Below are positions 1-8,538 of a stretch of DNA of 64,000 nt, piece after piece (the stretch's first letter is position 1; every line of letters starts with the position of its first letter). Source of the DNA: Deltaproteobacteria bacterium (GTDB lineage Bacteria; Myxococcota_A; Polyangia; GCA-2747355; JADLHG01); NCBI GenBank assembly GCA_020848905.1, contig JADLHG010000063.1:26931-90930 (forward strand), in the 5' to 3' direction. A program made the position numbers and the translations under genes. Under the pieces are notes generated by a model. The model was not told the origin of the DNA. It saw only the letters and a list, made by a program, of their open reading frames with translations, and did no database searches.

Positions 1-166
1 TCGCGCCCGCCCCGTCCCTCAGAAGGCGCCCGTTGCGGCCCCGCGCGCCGGTGGCCCGGAGACGCACGAGATGCCCGACGAGGTGATCATCGTGAGCCCG
101 CGCGCCCGGCTCCGTCCGCTCTTCACTCCCGAGGACTTCGTACGCCGCCGGTCGGCGCGTCCGTGA
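1..166 (+). CDS. C-terminal end of an unidentified protein (partial)
   Basis: An open frame read from base 2 runs through the left edge of the window and ends at TGA 164-166, giving the last 54 residues of a protein that begins outside. The visible part is Pro/Ala/Arg-rich and then has a short hydrophobic strand-like segment (EVIIVSP) before a basic tail. I recognise no family. It ends 35 nt before the start of the next gene on the same strand, so the two could be co-transcribed. The open frame and its spacing are the only support; the reading is tentative. Confidence 0.4.
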   Translation, partial: RARPVPQKAPVAAPRAGGPETHEMPDEVIIVSPRARLRPLFTPEDFVRRRSARP

Positions 167-201
167 AGGCCTCGGCCCGCACCCACGAAGGAGGGTCACC
201 C

Positions 202-516
202 ATGAGATCACTGCAGCGCGTCGCGGCCGCCGGGCTCGTTCTGTTCGCCACAGGGTCCGCCTTCGCGTCGCCCCCCGTCTTGCCGCTCTCGCCGTCGCCA
301 ATGCGCACGCTGCGCACGCCCTCCGCAGCCGCCGAGTCACCCGCGAAACCGGCCCCCGTCCTGCGCGTCCGCTTCGGAGACGACGACGTGGAGGTCTCCC
401 GGGCGCGGCCCTTCGACGACTGGGTTCTGCTCGGAGGACCGGCACGCCACGCCTCGCTCGTGCCGCTGCGCGCGAACTTTCACGCCGAGCTTTTCAAGTC
501 GGCCGAGGATCTGTGA
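202..516 (+). CDS. small secreted protein of unknown function
   Basis: A 104-residue protein. The ATG at 202 is chosen because GAAGGAGGG lies about 7 nt upstream and because it gives a proper signal peptide: a basic start (MRSLQR), a hydrophobic core, and an AFA-S type cleavage site near residue 22. An upstream in-frame ATG at 163 lacks both. The mature part is Pro/Ala/Ser-rich up to about residue 55 and then contains an acidic stretch (GDDDVEV) and a short folded-looking C-terminus. I recognise no domain. It is convergent with the methyltransferase gene on the other strand, 31 nt away. Export to the periplasm or outside is inferred from the signal peptide. Confidence 0.6.
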   Translation: MRSLQRVAAAGLVLFATGSAFASPPVLPLSPSPMRTLRTPSAAAESPAKPAPVLRVRFGDDDVEVSRARPFDDWVLLGGPARHASLVPLRANFHAELFKSAEDL

Positions 517-547
517 CGGTTCGTCGGCGCTTCGCGGCGGGCGCGGG

Positions 548-1399
548 CTAGGTGCGCGCGCGCGCCTGGATGAAGCTGTAAAAGAAGACGCTGTGCGGTT
601 CGTGGGCCACGCGGTCGAGCTCGGCCGTCATTCCGGCCACCAGCTCCGCCGAGACCTGGCCCGCGCGCTCCAGCTCCGGCGCCCCCGAGAGCAGCAGATC
701 CGTCCAGTACGAGAGGAACTCGGCGCGCTCGCCGGGCGAACGGTTGTCGAGGTGAAAGGTCTTCACCTCCGTCTCGATCTGCTGGAAGCCCACCGAGAGC
801 AGCAGGTTGCCGAGCTTGGCCCCCACGAAGGGATCGCCGCCGAGCTCGAGCTGCCGGTCGTTGAAGGCCATCCAGTAGCGCAGCGTGTGGGGGCTGTACG
901 GCGAGAGGAAGAAGGTCGCGTTGAGCACCTCGTTGACGACGATCGCCGCGCCCGGGGCCAGCACGCGTCGCACCTCGGAGAGCACGCGCGCCGGGTCGGA
1001 GACGTGCTCGAGGATCCAGCAGAGGAAGGCCGCGTCGAAGGTCTCGCGCTCGAAGGTCAGGCGCATCGCGTCGCCGTGCGTGAAGCGGTAGCGCCCGGCC
1101 GCCCAGGGCACCTCGGCCAGGAAGCGCTCCGCCTCCGCGAGCTGCTCCTGGTTCCGTTCGATGCCCGTCACGTGCAGCTCGGGGAAGTGGCGCAGGAGGA
1201 TCTCCGTCTGCGCCCCGACGCCGCTGCCCACCTCGATGAGCCGCCGGCGCCGCCGGAAGGGGAGGCGGTCGTGCACCATCGGCTCCAGAAAGCGGGCCTG
1301 CCTCCGGAGGCGCTGGCGTTCCCCTTCCGTGTAGCCGTGCAGGTAGCCCGAGGCCGTGCTGCGCTCGGGGGCATTCTTCTCGCCGGGGTCGGTGCTCAT
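548..1399 (-). CDS. class I SAM-dependent methyltransferase
   Basis: A 283-residue cytoplasmic protein with a Rossmann-type methyltransferase fold. Motif I is at residues 54-62 (LIEVGSGVG), an acidic residue that should contact the SAM ribose follows in VTGIE, and the later segment FDAAFLCWILEHVSDPARVLSEVRRVLAPGA is the usual motif II/III region of UbiE/COQ5-like enzymes. The substrate cannot be read from the sequence. The C-terminal third (from about residue 170) is an aromatic-rich extension that may bind the substrate. The start at 1399 is the first Met before the conserved region. It lies 26 nt downstream of the Cys-rich lipoprotein gene on the same strand, so the two may share a transcript. 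Confidence 0.8.
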   Translation of the reverse strand: MSTDPGEKNAPERSTASGYLHGYTEGERQRLRRQARFLEPMVHDRLPFRRRRRLIEVGSGVGAQTEILLRHFPELHVTGIERNQEQLAEAERFLAEVPWAAGRYRFTHGDAMRLTFERETFDAAFLCWILEHVSDPARVLSEVRRVLAPGAAIVVNEVLNATFFLSPYSPHTLRYWMAFNDRQLELGGDPFVGAKLGNLLLSVGFQQIETEVKTFHLDNRSPGERAEFLSYWTDLLLSGAPELERAGQVSAELVAGMTAELDRVAHEPHSVFFYSFIQARART

Positions 1400-1425
1400 C
1401 TCTCGTCTATAGCCGATCGTCGCGG

Positions 1426-2391
1426 TCACTGACAGCGGGTAGGCGGATAGCAGGTGAAGAAGCTGCCGTAGCACTCGGCGTTCTTCGCCTTGCAGCAGCC
1501 CGCGGACATGCAGCTGCCGCTGCACACGCTCTTCAGCGTGGCGCAGTCGGTCTGGTTGCTCGGCGCCGCGGCGGGGGTCGGGCTGGGGGCGGGCGTTGCG
1601 GGCGCTGCCGGCGCGGCGGACGGCGACGAGGTCGGGTCGAGGGTGCCCCAGATCGCCGTATGCGCGCCGTCGTAGATGCCGAGCACCCAGGTCAGAGAGC
1701 CTGTGATCGAGGTATTGCACGGGGGATAGGCAAACCCAGCGGAGCCGGCAGGCACGCTCCAATTCCGCCCCTTCGCGGCCTTCCAGCCGACCTCGGTCCA
1801 ATTCGTGCGGCCGCTCTCGTTCAGATAGCGAGCATCGGTACCGTTGTTGAATTGATTCTTCACCCTGATCCAGGCCGACACGCCCGCCTTCGTCGTCCAG
1901 AGCCAGTTGCCGCACAGGGCGTTGACGTAGCCCCAGAGGAAGTAGTTCACCTCGCCCGCAAAGTGACAGGTTCCTCCGACGGTGAGCGTTCCCTGTGAGG
2001 CTGTGCCGACCTCGCCGCACATGCCTTCGTTGCTCGCGACCTGGGTGGCCATGCCGCTCTCCGCGAAGGCCCATTGCTGGACATCCCATCCGGCGGCATC
2101 GTTGATGCCTTGGCAGAGCTCCGCCTGTTTCGTCGCGTCCAGCTTGGCGTACTCCGCGCTCACGGCCGCACCGAGCACGGCGAGCGCGTTGTCGGCCTGG
2201 CCACCGCACCGCACGACGCTCTGCATCCTCTCTCTGTGGCCCGGCAGCGGAGCTGGCGCGCTCTCCGACGGGGAGCTGGGATCGTTCGAGCCGCACCCGA
2301 CGAGTGCGGGGCAGAGCAGCAGCCCCAGGACGACGCTTCGTGTCGAGAGGGTTCGGCCCCCGGATCGGGACGCACGGACAGCTTTCCTCAT
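1426..2391 (-). CDS. Cys-rich secreted lipoprotein of unknown function
   Basis: A 321-residue protein with an N-terminal basic region, a hydrophobic segment and a lipobox (LVGC) near residue 33, so it should be lipid-anchored. The central part (residues about 60-230) is rich in Trp and Asn with scattered Cys. A Pro/Ala/Ser/Thr linker follows (about 235-270), and the last 45 residues hold eight Cys in a compact pattern (CATLKSVCSGSCMSAGCC), suggesting a disulfide-rich knob. The layout of lipobox, globular part, Pro/Ala linker and Cys-knob is common in surface proteins of Myxococcota. I do not recognise a catalytic family. It lies upstream of the methyltransferase gene and downstream of another exported protein, all on one strand. 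Confidence 0.65.
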   Translation of the reverse strand: MRKAVRASRSGGRTLSTRSVVLGLLLCPALVGCGSNDPSSPSESAPAPLPGHRERMQSVVRCGGQADNALAVLGAAVSAEYAKLDATKQAELCQGINDAAGWDVQQWAFAESGMATQVASNEGMCGEVGTASQGTLTVGGTCHFAGEVNYFLWGYVNALCGNWLWTTKAGVSAWIRVKNQFNNGTDARYLNESGRTNWTEVGWKAAKGRNWSVPAGSAGFAYPPCNTSITGSLTWVLGIYDGAHTAIWGTLDPTSSPSAAPAAPATPAPSPTPAAAPSNQTDCATLKSVCSGSCMSAGCCKAKNAECYGSFFTCYPPTRCQ

Positions 2392-2466
2392 ACAGACCTC
2401 ACTCCGTGGCGATGGTGAAGACGTAAAGCACGAACCATGCCTCCTTGAGGTTGGCGAGTCGGGCCC

Positions 2467-3276
2467 TTAGCGGAGTAGCTTGGGCGGGACTCCCGAGAGG
2501 AGGTCGCCCCAGCGCGTCTCGGGGCCGGTGCGGCTCGCGAGCTGCGCAGGGAGGGCCGGGAACTCGTAGCCCGCCTGCTGCATGTAGAGCTCCCAGGGGA
2601 GCTTGGGGTAGAGGCCCTTGGCGGCCGTGACGGCGCGACGCAGCCGGTGGTAGACGAGCATGCGCTGGACGTCCACACGCGAGGATTCGCCGCGGACCCC
2701 GTTCCAGGGGTGCCACTCCAGGTCGGAGAGGCGCCGCATGAGCGGCACGTACTCGGCGTAGACCGCCGCCAGCTGCGTCTTCACCGCGAGCAGGCGCTGG
2801 GCCTCGGTCTTGTGCCGCACCTCGCCCCCTCGCCCTCGGACCTCGGCCGGCAGCTCGAAGACCTGCTCCGCCGCCGCGCGTGCGACCTTCAGCGCCTTCC
2901 GTCGAAGGGTGGGTTCCGACTGGGGGCGGTCGAGGGGAATCGCGGGCCAGAGCACGCGCTCGGTGAGATCGAGGGCCTTGTCGGTGTCTGAGGTGGCCAG
3001 CGCGCGTCGGGCCGCGATGAGGTCGGTCACCGCCTCGGCGAAGCGCGAGCGCTCCTTCGGAGGCGGTGGCAGGAGCCGCCGCTCGAGAGCCTGCGCCTTG
3101 TCCGCAGGAAGAAAGATGCGCGCGAGCTGGATGCGCGTGCGGGTCCACCAGGTCGTGCTCGCGGGGCCTGCCGCGGGGATCTTCCGGCTCGCCTGCGCGG
3201 GGTCCATCCCGAGGAGTGGAAGGGCGACGACGAGCAAGGCGAGAGTGATCGAGTGTGAGCGTTGAGCCTGGCGCAT
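2467..3276 (-). CDS. exported protein of unknown function
   Basis: A 269-residue protein. The Met at 3276 is chosen because it starts a signal peptide (basic MRQAQRSHS, a hydrophobic core, AQA-S cleavage near residue 30); upstream in-frame codons only add an unlikely Arg/His-rich extension. The mature part is predicted to be helical, rich in Arg, Leu and Ala, with segments such as EAVTDLIAARRALATSDTDKALDLTERV that look like helical repeats. No catalytic motif is visible and I do not recognise the family. A periplasmic helical scaffold or adaptor is possible but unproven. It is divergent from the exported protein at 3603 across a 326-nt region. Confidence 0.6.
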   Translation of the reverse strand: MRQAQRSHSITLALLVVALPLLGMDPAQASRKIPAAGPASTTWWTRTRIQLARIFLPADKAQALERRLLPPPPKERSRFAEAVTDLIAARRALATSDTDKALDLTERVLWPAIPLDRPQSEPTLRRKALKVARAAAEQVFELPAEVRGRGGEVRHKTEAQRLLAVKTQLAAVYAEYVPLMRRLSDLEWHPWNGVRGESSRVDVQRMLVYHRLRRAVTAAKGLYPKLPWELYMQQAGYEFPALPAQLASRTGPETRWGDLLSGVPPKLLR

Positions 3277-3602
3277 CGGATCGGTCCTTCTTCGTGGGCC
3301 TCCGCTGCAATGATGCAATGCTCGTACCTGTAACCACACGGCCTCCGGTGCGGGCGCTACCTGTGGATCCACGTAGCTGCGTGCATGGAGCAGCGTCCGG
3401 TGGCGCGCGGTGCTGGGGTCAGCTGACCCGGCCGCCACCGGCCCGGGCCTGTGGCCTCTGGCCCCCTTGGGTGCGCGGGAATCGTGCGGGCGGGTCGCTA
3501 CGGCAAGGGCGCAGCCGTCGCTAACCCTCGAAGGTTGTTCTCCTTCGATCGTTGGAACGCGGCTTGCTCCAGCGCCGGCCGGGGCCTACGGAGGGACCGC
3601 TC
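3277..3602. promoter_or_regulatory. divergent intergenic region with two inverted repeats
   Basis: This 326-nt region separates two divergent genes for exported proteins and should hold both promoters. I see no gene in it. It contains a perfect 14-nt palindrome, GGGTCAGCTGACCC, at 3416-3429, which could be an operator. A hairpin with 7-bp arms (TCGAAGG and CCTTCGA, loop of 7) is at 3528-3548. A short repeat of GCAATG lies near 3308-3320. I could not place a convincing -35/-10 pair. Confidence 0.4.
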
Positions 3603-4241
3603 ATGCGCCGAGCCAGACCGCATCGATGGACCTGCACCCTGAGTATGTCCGCGCTGGCCTTGCTCCTCGGGCCAGCCGCACCAGCCGCGCTGGCCCGGGC
3701 GCCCGATCGCGCGCCGCGCGCGGTGCTCGAGCTGGCCACGGAGCTCCGAGCAGCGCCCCGAGGAACCACGCTCCGCCGTACGGATCCCCAGGGCGCGGTC
3801 CTCCTCGCCTGGGCCATGGGCCTGGCCTGGAGCCGCAGCGGAACCGAACGTTCGTTCGATACCCTCCTCGGCGTGCGGCGCACCACGCCCCAGGGGATGC
3901 AGGCGACGTACACCTTCGTGGACGAGCCGGGTCAGGCCCCGCGGCTTCAGCTTGCGGCCTTCGAGCACCACACGCCGACCCGGCTCCGCTTCTGGGGAGC
4001 TGGCGAGTCGTCGAACACCACCAAGGTCAGGACGCGCGACGGACGTGACCTGGTCAAGATCGTCCGGCACGCGCAGGGGCTCTGGGTGTCCACGGTCCTC
4101 GCCGACCCGCAAACCGGTGCGGGCGTGCAGTACCGCCCCGACCCGGAGCGACCCGGCCACCAGCTCGTCCGTCCGCTCGAACGCGCCATCCCCATCGGGC
4201 TGCTCTTGACCTACCCGGAGTTCTTCGGCCGACGGGACTAG
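3603..4241 (+). CDS. exported protein of unknown function
   Basis: A 212-residue protein. The ATG at 3603 follows a GGAGGG ribosome site by a few nt and gives a signal peptide (MRRARPHRW, then a hydrophobic stretch ending in ALA-R near residue 32). The mature part is a mix of beta-like segments (TYTFVDEP, LRFWGAGES, GVQYRPDPERPG), which suggests a small beta-rich periplasmic or outer-surface domain. No catalytic motif or lipobox is visible and I do not recognise a family. It is convergent with the next gene: the two stop codons lie within a few nt. Confidence 0.6.
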   Translation: MRRARPHRWTCTLSMSALALLLGPAAPAALARAPDRAPRAVLELATELRAAPRGTTLRRTDPQGAVLLAWAMGLAWSRSGTERSFDTLLGVRRTTPQGMQATYTFVDEPGQAPRLQLAAFEHHTPTRLRFWGAGESSNTTKVRTRDGRDLVKIVRHAQGLWVSTVLADPQTGAGVQYRPDPERPGHQLVRPLERAIPIGLLLTYPEFFGRRD

Positions 4242-4242
4242 G

Positions 4243-4692
4243 CTACGGGGCGACCGCGCCGAGCGCCTTGCGCACCGGCGGATCGAGGAGCTCCTGCTTC
4301 ACCAGCGGCGCGAAGCCGTAGGCCGTCACGTCCACCGCGTAGGGGCCCTTGCGGGCCACGAGGCCGTTGTTCGAGGACCCCTGCTCCCAGTAGGAGGCGC
4401 GGTCGCCAAGGCCGCTCACCGCGGTCCTCGACGTGCCGAGGTTCTTCATCGCGAGGTCCAAGACCTGGTCTCCCGCGCTGTTGAGCGCTCCCCAGACCAC
4501 GAGCTCCACCGCTGGGGTACTCGAGCTCGCCGTCGTGTAGCGGCAGAGGCGCGTCACGAGGTCGGCCGAGTAGACGGACGTTTTCGGAGCGCCGCGCGCC
4601 GCCCCGGGGAGGAGCGGCTGCAGGTCGGCGAAGGAGAGAAGCCCGCACAGAGAGAGGCGTGCGATGGACGCCGAGCGTCGAGTGCTCTTCAT
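4243..4692 (-). CDS. small exported protein of unknown function
   Basis: A 149-residue protein. The start at 4692 is chosen because it begins an export-like N-terminus (MKSTRRSASIARLSLCGLLSF) and because the longer frame only adds Ser/Arg-rich residues antisense to neighbouring sequence. The mature part contains beta-type segments (VELVVWGALNSAGDQVLDLAMKN) and ends in a short helix. I recognise no family. It lies 19 nt downstream of the DUF6178 gene on the same strand and may be the second gene of that unit. Confidence 0.55.
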   Translation of the reverse strand: MKSTRRSASIARLSLCGLLSFADLQPLLPGAARGAPKTSVYSADLVTRLCRYTTASSSTPAVELVVWGALNSAGDQVLDLAMKNLGTSRTAVSGLGDRASYWEQGSSNNGLVARKGPYAVDVTAYGFAPLVKQELLDPPVRKALGAVAP

Positions 4693-4711
4693 GAAACGCG
4701 CTCCGCGTCGG

Positions 4712-6361
4712 TCACGACTGGGGGGGCCGAGCATCCTCCGGGGCGAGGCGGCCCAGAAAGGCGGATACGTGCTCGAGCTCCTCGCAACGCGCGATGAAGG
4801 CAAGCTCGCGACGCTCCGCGCCCGTTCGTAGCGCACCCGCGCGCTGCGGGCATTCCTCGAGCAGCCCGCGCAGGGCCTCGAGATCGGCCGGGTCGAGCGT
4901 CTCGTCGAGCGACTCCTGCAGCGTCGCGAGCTGGCGACGGGCGCGCCAGGGCCTCCCCGCGCGCATGGCGGAGCGCACCTCGGCTATCGCGCGCTCCACC
5001 CGCCGCGCCTCGGTCGTTCCGGCGAGCGCGGCCTGCCGCGCCACGAGCAGCCGCTCAACGGAGCTCGCCGCGGCCTCGCCGAGCCGATGGAGCCGCGCCC
5101 ACCCGAGGCGAAACAGCACGTCGGCCGCCACCGACGCGAGCGCGGGAGCTTGCGTCGCGTCTCGCCGCTCCTCCGTCTCCTCGAGGAGCTCGAGCCCGAG
5201 GTTGCAGATGGCCACCGCCGCCTCGGCCGCCTCGAGGGGACGGAAGGGACGACCGGCAACCGTGCAGCCCGCCACGAGCACGTTGGCCAGGTAGGCCAAC
5301 TCCTCCATCCGGGAGGCGTGGAGCGCGGCGTCTCGTTCGTAGAGCGCGCGAAGCGCCCCCCGAAACGGGCCGGGGTCTCCTGCCACGCCCGGTTCGATGT
5401 GCGCCTCGAGCAGGGGCGCGACCGGTACCGGCGCGAGGACCTCCGCCTCGCGCAGGAGGTCGAGGAGGGCCCCGGGCGCGGTAGCTTGGCCCCGCCCCTT
5501 CACCGAGGGGCTCTGCCCTGCCGTCGCTTCCGCGGGCACGCGCCGTAGCTCGCGGAAGTACGCGCGCGTCACGGGGTCGCGCTCTCGGGCCTCCCGCTCC
5601 GTCGCGGGAGCGGTCCGCGCCAGAGCGAGGAAGCTCGCCGCGGCCTGCGAGGCCACGAACCCCTGCTCCGCTCGACGGTCCTCGCGCTCGGCGGCCACGT
5701 CGGTCTCGAGAGTCTCCTCGGCGGTGAGCACCGCGTAGAGACCCCCCTGCGCCTCGACGTCACCGGCCGAAAGGTGGCTACAGCGCGTGAGGATGCGCCG
5801 GAGGAGCTCGTGATGCTCCTGGTCGAGAGCGAGCAGCACCCCGAGGAGCGCGTCCCAGCCGTCGTGCCGGCGGGCGATGACCTGGAACTCCAGAAGCTCG
5901 TGGTAGGGGTGGCTGTCGAGGGCCTTGTCGAGTAGCGCCACTTCGGGACTCTCGTCGCTCAGCTCGCCGCGCAGCTCGTCGAGGTCGAGCACGAGCAGCA
6001 GCCGGTGAAGCCCGAGGGTGACCAGATCGAAGGGCAGCTCGGCGAGCTTGCGTGCCGCCAGCTCTTCCCCCGCCTCGAGCAGGACCTCGAGCCAGAGGGC
6101 GAAGCGGTCGCTGTCGAAGCGCTCCTCGTCGCCCGGACGCGCCTTCTGCCAGAGCTCGTCATCGAAGACCTGGACGAGCTGTTCGGTGGTGGCGAGAGCG
6201 ACGAGCTCGCCCGAGTCTTCCAGGCCGAGGTGCCCGATGAGCTGCCCGAGCGCGCGGGCCGGGAGCGCCTGAACGGCCGAGACGAGGTCCGGTGTCTCGA
6301 GGAGGCGGCTCAGCAGCCGGTGCGAGGTCGGGCGAACGAGGCGCGAGGCAGGGTTCGTCAT
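4712..6361 (-). CDS. DUF6178 family protein
   Basis: A 549-residue, Leu/Ala/Glu-rich, almost wholly helical protein. The N-terminal segment (SHRLLSRLLETPDLVSAVQALPARALGQLIGHLGLEDSGELVALAT) matches what I recall of DUF6178, a family of unknown function common in Deltaproteobacteria and related phyla. There is no signal peptide or membrane helix, so it should be cytoplasmic. The Met at 6361 is chosen over an upstream Met because the extension has no family similarity and would overlap the marR promoter. It is divergent from marR with 100 nt between them, so it may share that regulated intergenic region. Function is unknown. Confidence 0.7.
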   Translation of the reverse strand: MTNPASRLVRPTSHRLLSRLLETPDLVSAVQALPARALGQLIGHLGLEDSGELVALATTEQLVQVFDDELWQKARPGDEERFDSDRFALWLEVLLEAGEELAARKLAELPFDLVTLGLHRLLLVLDLDELRGELSDESPEVALLDKALDSHPYHELLEFQVIARRHDGWDALLGVLLALDQEHHELLRRILTRCSHLSAGDVEAQGGLYAVLTAEETLETDVAAEREDRRAEQGFVASQAAASFLALARTAPATEREARERDPVTRAYFRELRRVPAEATAGQSPSVKGRGQATAPGALLDLLREAEVLAPVPVAPLLEAHIEPGVAGDPGPFRGALRALYERDAALHASRMEELAYLANVLVAGCTVAGRPFRPLEAAEAAVAICNLGLELLEETEERRDATQAPALASVAADVLFRLGWARLHRLGEAAASSVERLLVARQAALAGTTEARRVERAIAEVRSAMRAGRPWRARRQLATLQESLDETLDPADLEALRGLLEECPQRAGALRTGAERRELAFIARCEELEHVSAFLGRLAPEDARPPQS

Positions 6362-6426
6362 GTGGCGTGCTCGGGTTGAGCGCCGTGTTCGGCGCCGTAG
6401 ACAGCACTCAACCATATCCTCGTCTC

Positions 6427-6455
6427 TTGACAGATACAAAAGATAGAGCTATCTA
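6427..6455 (+). promoter_or_regulatory. marR promoter with overlapping palindromic operator
   Basis: A -35 hexamer TTGACA (6427-6432) is followed after 17 nt by TATCTA (6450-6455), a fair sigma-70 type -10. An inverted repeat, AGATAG-AG-CTATCT (6441-6454), covers the spacer and the -10, which is where a MarR dimer would block RNA polymerase. The expected transcription start falls at or next to the ATG at 6462, and no Shine-Dalgarno sequence precedes that ATG, so the transcript is probably leaderless. Autoregulation by the adjacent MarR protein is an inference from position. Confidence 0.6.
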
Positions 6456-6461
6456 ACTAAT

Positions 6462-6911
6462 ATGACCAAGACCACCGAGCTCTGGGAACTCGTCAAGCTG
6501 GTGTCGGAGCGCTACGGCCAGCGTCTGCAGGCCCATCGATCGGCCAAGGGCGCGGGGAGCGAGCTCTCAGCCCTGACCGTGCAGCAGTTCCAGTACTTGC
6601 AAGCGGTCGGGGCGCTGCCCGGTCCCACGGTCGGAAGTCTGGCCAGCTATTTCGAGGTCACCTCGCCCACGGCGACGTCGATCGTGAACCGGCTGGAGGG
6701 GGCGGGGTACGTCGAGAAGCGGCCGTCGGGGCGGGACAACCGGGTCCGCTTCGTGGTGCTGACCGCGCGAGGACGCAAGGTCCTGCGTGCGCAGGAGGAC
6801 GCCTTTCGCGCGCTGGCCGAGGAGATCCGTGGGGCGCTGACCGCCTCGGAGCTGGCGGCGTACCAGGAGCTCACGGCCAAGGTGTGCGCGAAGCTGCCGC
6901 AGCTGGAGTAA
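6462..6911 (+). CDS. MarR family transcriptional regulator
   Basis: A 149-residue winged-helix protein. Residues about 50-75 (VGSLASYFEVTSPTATSIVNRLEGAGYVEKR) form the helix-turn-helix, and the wing is at DNRVRFVVLTARGRKVL, as in typical MarR proteins. The flanking helices make the dimer interface. The ligand cannot be predicted. Palindromes that fit a dimeric regulator lie upstream of this gene (6441-6454) and upstream of the hydrolase gene that follows (6935-6948), so it probably controls itself, the hydrolase and perhaps the divergent DUF6178 gene. It lacks a ribosome binding site and is likely read from a leaderless transcript. Confidence 0.85.
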   Translation: MTKTTELWELVKLVSERYGQRLQAHRSAKGAGSELSALTVQQFQYLQAVGALPGPTVGSLASYFEVTSPTATSIVNRLEGAGYVEKRPSGRDNRVRFVVLTARGRKVLRAQEDAFRALAEEIRGALTASELAAYQELTAKVCAKLPQLE

Positions 6912-6934
6912 AAAAATTTGCCACGCATTGATAG

Positions 6935-6948
6935 ATAGAACGTTCTAT
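6935..6948. promoter_or_regulatory. perfect 14-bp palindrome upstream of the hydrolase gene
   Basis: ATAGAACGTTCTAT is a perfect palindrome in the AT-rich gap between marR and the alpha/beta hydrolase gene, 72 nt before the hydrolase start. It shares the ATAG/CTAT ends with the operator in front of marR. It is therefore a candidate second MarR site controlling the hydrolase. A clear -10 could not be assigned. Confidence 0.5.
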
Positions 6949-7020
6949 ATGTAGTGGCCGGCGCGGGGAATCTCGCCGGCCCCGGTAGCGACGCAGCCTG
7001 CAGCGAGAAAGGAGCTCGTC

Positions 7021-8538
7021 ATGGAACGCAGCGCGTATCTCGCCGGAGCCCTGGTAGTCGCGACCCTGAGCGCCTCCTGCGCCGCTCCGGGCCTTTTTTC
7101 GGAGCGCGAGCTCCGAGCCGCCAACCTTGGGAGGGTGAAGATGGACAAGGACCTGGGAGAGCTCTTGGTGCCGGAGAACCGCCGCCGGCCCGGTAGTCGC
7201 GTCATCGCTCTGCGCTTCCGCCGGCTCGGGCCCCTCGACGGGCGACCGGTCCTCCTCCACTTCACGGGAGGGCCGGGGATGAGCAACTTGAAGCACCGCT
7301 ATCCCGAGGCGCTCCTCGGTACCTTCACGGTGGTGGAGGTCGGCTATCGGGGGATCGATTCGTCCACCCGGCTGCGGTGCGACGGGCTGAAGAACCAGCT
7401 TACAGCGCAAGACCTCCTCTCCGACGGAGGAAAGGTCCGGATGGCCCGCGCCTTCGACGACTGTGTGCGAAGCTGGCAAGCGGAGGGGCTGGACCTGAGG
7501 GGCTACCAGCTGGCCGACATGGTCGAGGACGCGGAGGACCTCCGCCGGGCCCTGGGCGTGCCGAAGGTGCACCTCGTGGCGGACAGCTACGGTACGCGCC
7601 TCGCTCTCGAGTATCTCTCGCGTCACCCGGAGTCCGTGGTCCGCGCGGTCCTCATCGGCGCCAATCCACCGGGCCACTTCTTCTGGTCCTCCTCGGACCT
7701 CGAGGCCGCCTTCGCCGCGTACGAGCGAGTCACGGGCACGCCGGGGCTCGAGGCCGCCTTCCATCGGGTGCTCATGGGGCTGCCGGAGCGTAGCTGGGGC
7801 CTGCGCGTCGACCCCGACCGGATCCGGATCATGTCCTTCTTCCTGCTCTTCCATCGGAGCACCGCGCGCCGGGTCTTCACCGCCTTCTCGCGCGCGCACG
7901 AGAAGAACTCCACCTTCCGCCTCGCGCTGTTGTCGCTCGGCCACAATCTCGTGCTGCCGCGCATCATGGACGAGTGGGGTGACCTCTTCTGGAAGGGGCT
8001 CATCACCGACTGGCAGCCCGACGCGGACTACCGGGCGCGCTCGGCGATGTCGCCGGGACGCTTCGGCTCGCCCCTCGGAGAGCTGCTCTTTGCGCCCCCC
8101 TACGACCCGGACTTTCTCGCGTATCGGGATGCGCCGCGTCCGCTCGCCGTGACCACGCCGACCTTGATCCTGAGCGGCGCGCTGGACTTCTCGACCCCGC
8201 CGGAGAACGCCCGCAAGGAGCTCGTCGAGCGTTACTCCGCGGTGCAGCAGCTCGTGGTCCCCTCCTACGGGCACGTGGCCGACTTCTGGGCCGAGCCGCG
8301 GGCGCTCTCCCGGGTCCTCGAGCAGTACCTGCTGCGGGGGAGGGTGCCCGAGGTCGAAGACCTCCCGGACCGGAGCGCGCAGGTGCCGCGCTTCGTCACA
8401 AGGCCAGGGTTCAAGGGACACGAGCGACGGCCCTCGCGTCGCGCGACTGGCCCCTACGCCCTCGCCAGCAGCTCCAGCGCCCGCTCCGCGACGGGCCAGG
8501 CGTTGCGCGCGCAGTCGTTCACGCCGATGCCGCGATAG
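7021..8538 (+). CDS. alpha/beta hydrolase, proline iminopeptidase/TAP-like, exported
   Basis: A 505-residue protein of the alpha/beta-hydrolase fold. The N-terminus is export-like, with a weak lipobox (LSASC, Cys20). The oxyanion-hole motif GGPG is at 83-86, the nucleophile elbow at 188-192 (DSYGT, Ser189), and the acid and base are in GALDFSTPP and YGHVADF near residues 390-430. This layout is that of S33 peptidases and tripeptidyl-aminopeptidase-like esterases; the substrate is unknown. Start 7021 follows an AAAGGAG site. The last 28 residues are encoded opposite the end of hemY (85-nt convergent overlap) and look like read-through rather than a conserved tail. Control by the upstream MarR is likely. 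Confidence 0.8.
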   Translation: MERSAYLAGALVVATLSASCAAPGLFSERELRAANLGRVKMDKDLGELLVPENRRRPGSRVIALRFRRLGPLDGRPVLLHFTGGPGMSNLKHRYPEALLGTFTVVEVGYRGIDSSTRLRCDGLKNQLTAQDLLSDGGKVRMARAFDDCVRSWQAEGLDLRGYQLADMVEDAEDLRRALGVPKVHLVADSYGTRLALEYLSRHPESVVRAVLIGANPPGHFFWSSSDLEAAFAAYERVTGTPGLEAAFHRVLMGLPERSWGLRVDPDRIRIMSFFLLFHRSTARRVFTAFSRAHEKNSTFRLALLSLGHNLVLPRIMDEWGDLFWKGLITDWQPDADYRARSAMSPGRFGSPLGELLFAPPYDPDFLAYRDAPRPLAVTTPTLILSGALDFSTPPENARKELVERYSAVQQLVVPSYGHVADFWAEPRALSRVLEQYLLRGRVPEVEDLPDRSAQVPRFVTRPGFKGHERRPSRRATGPYALASSSSARSATGQALRAQSFTPMPR

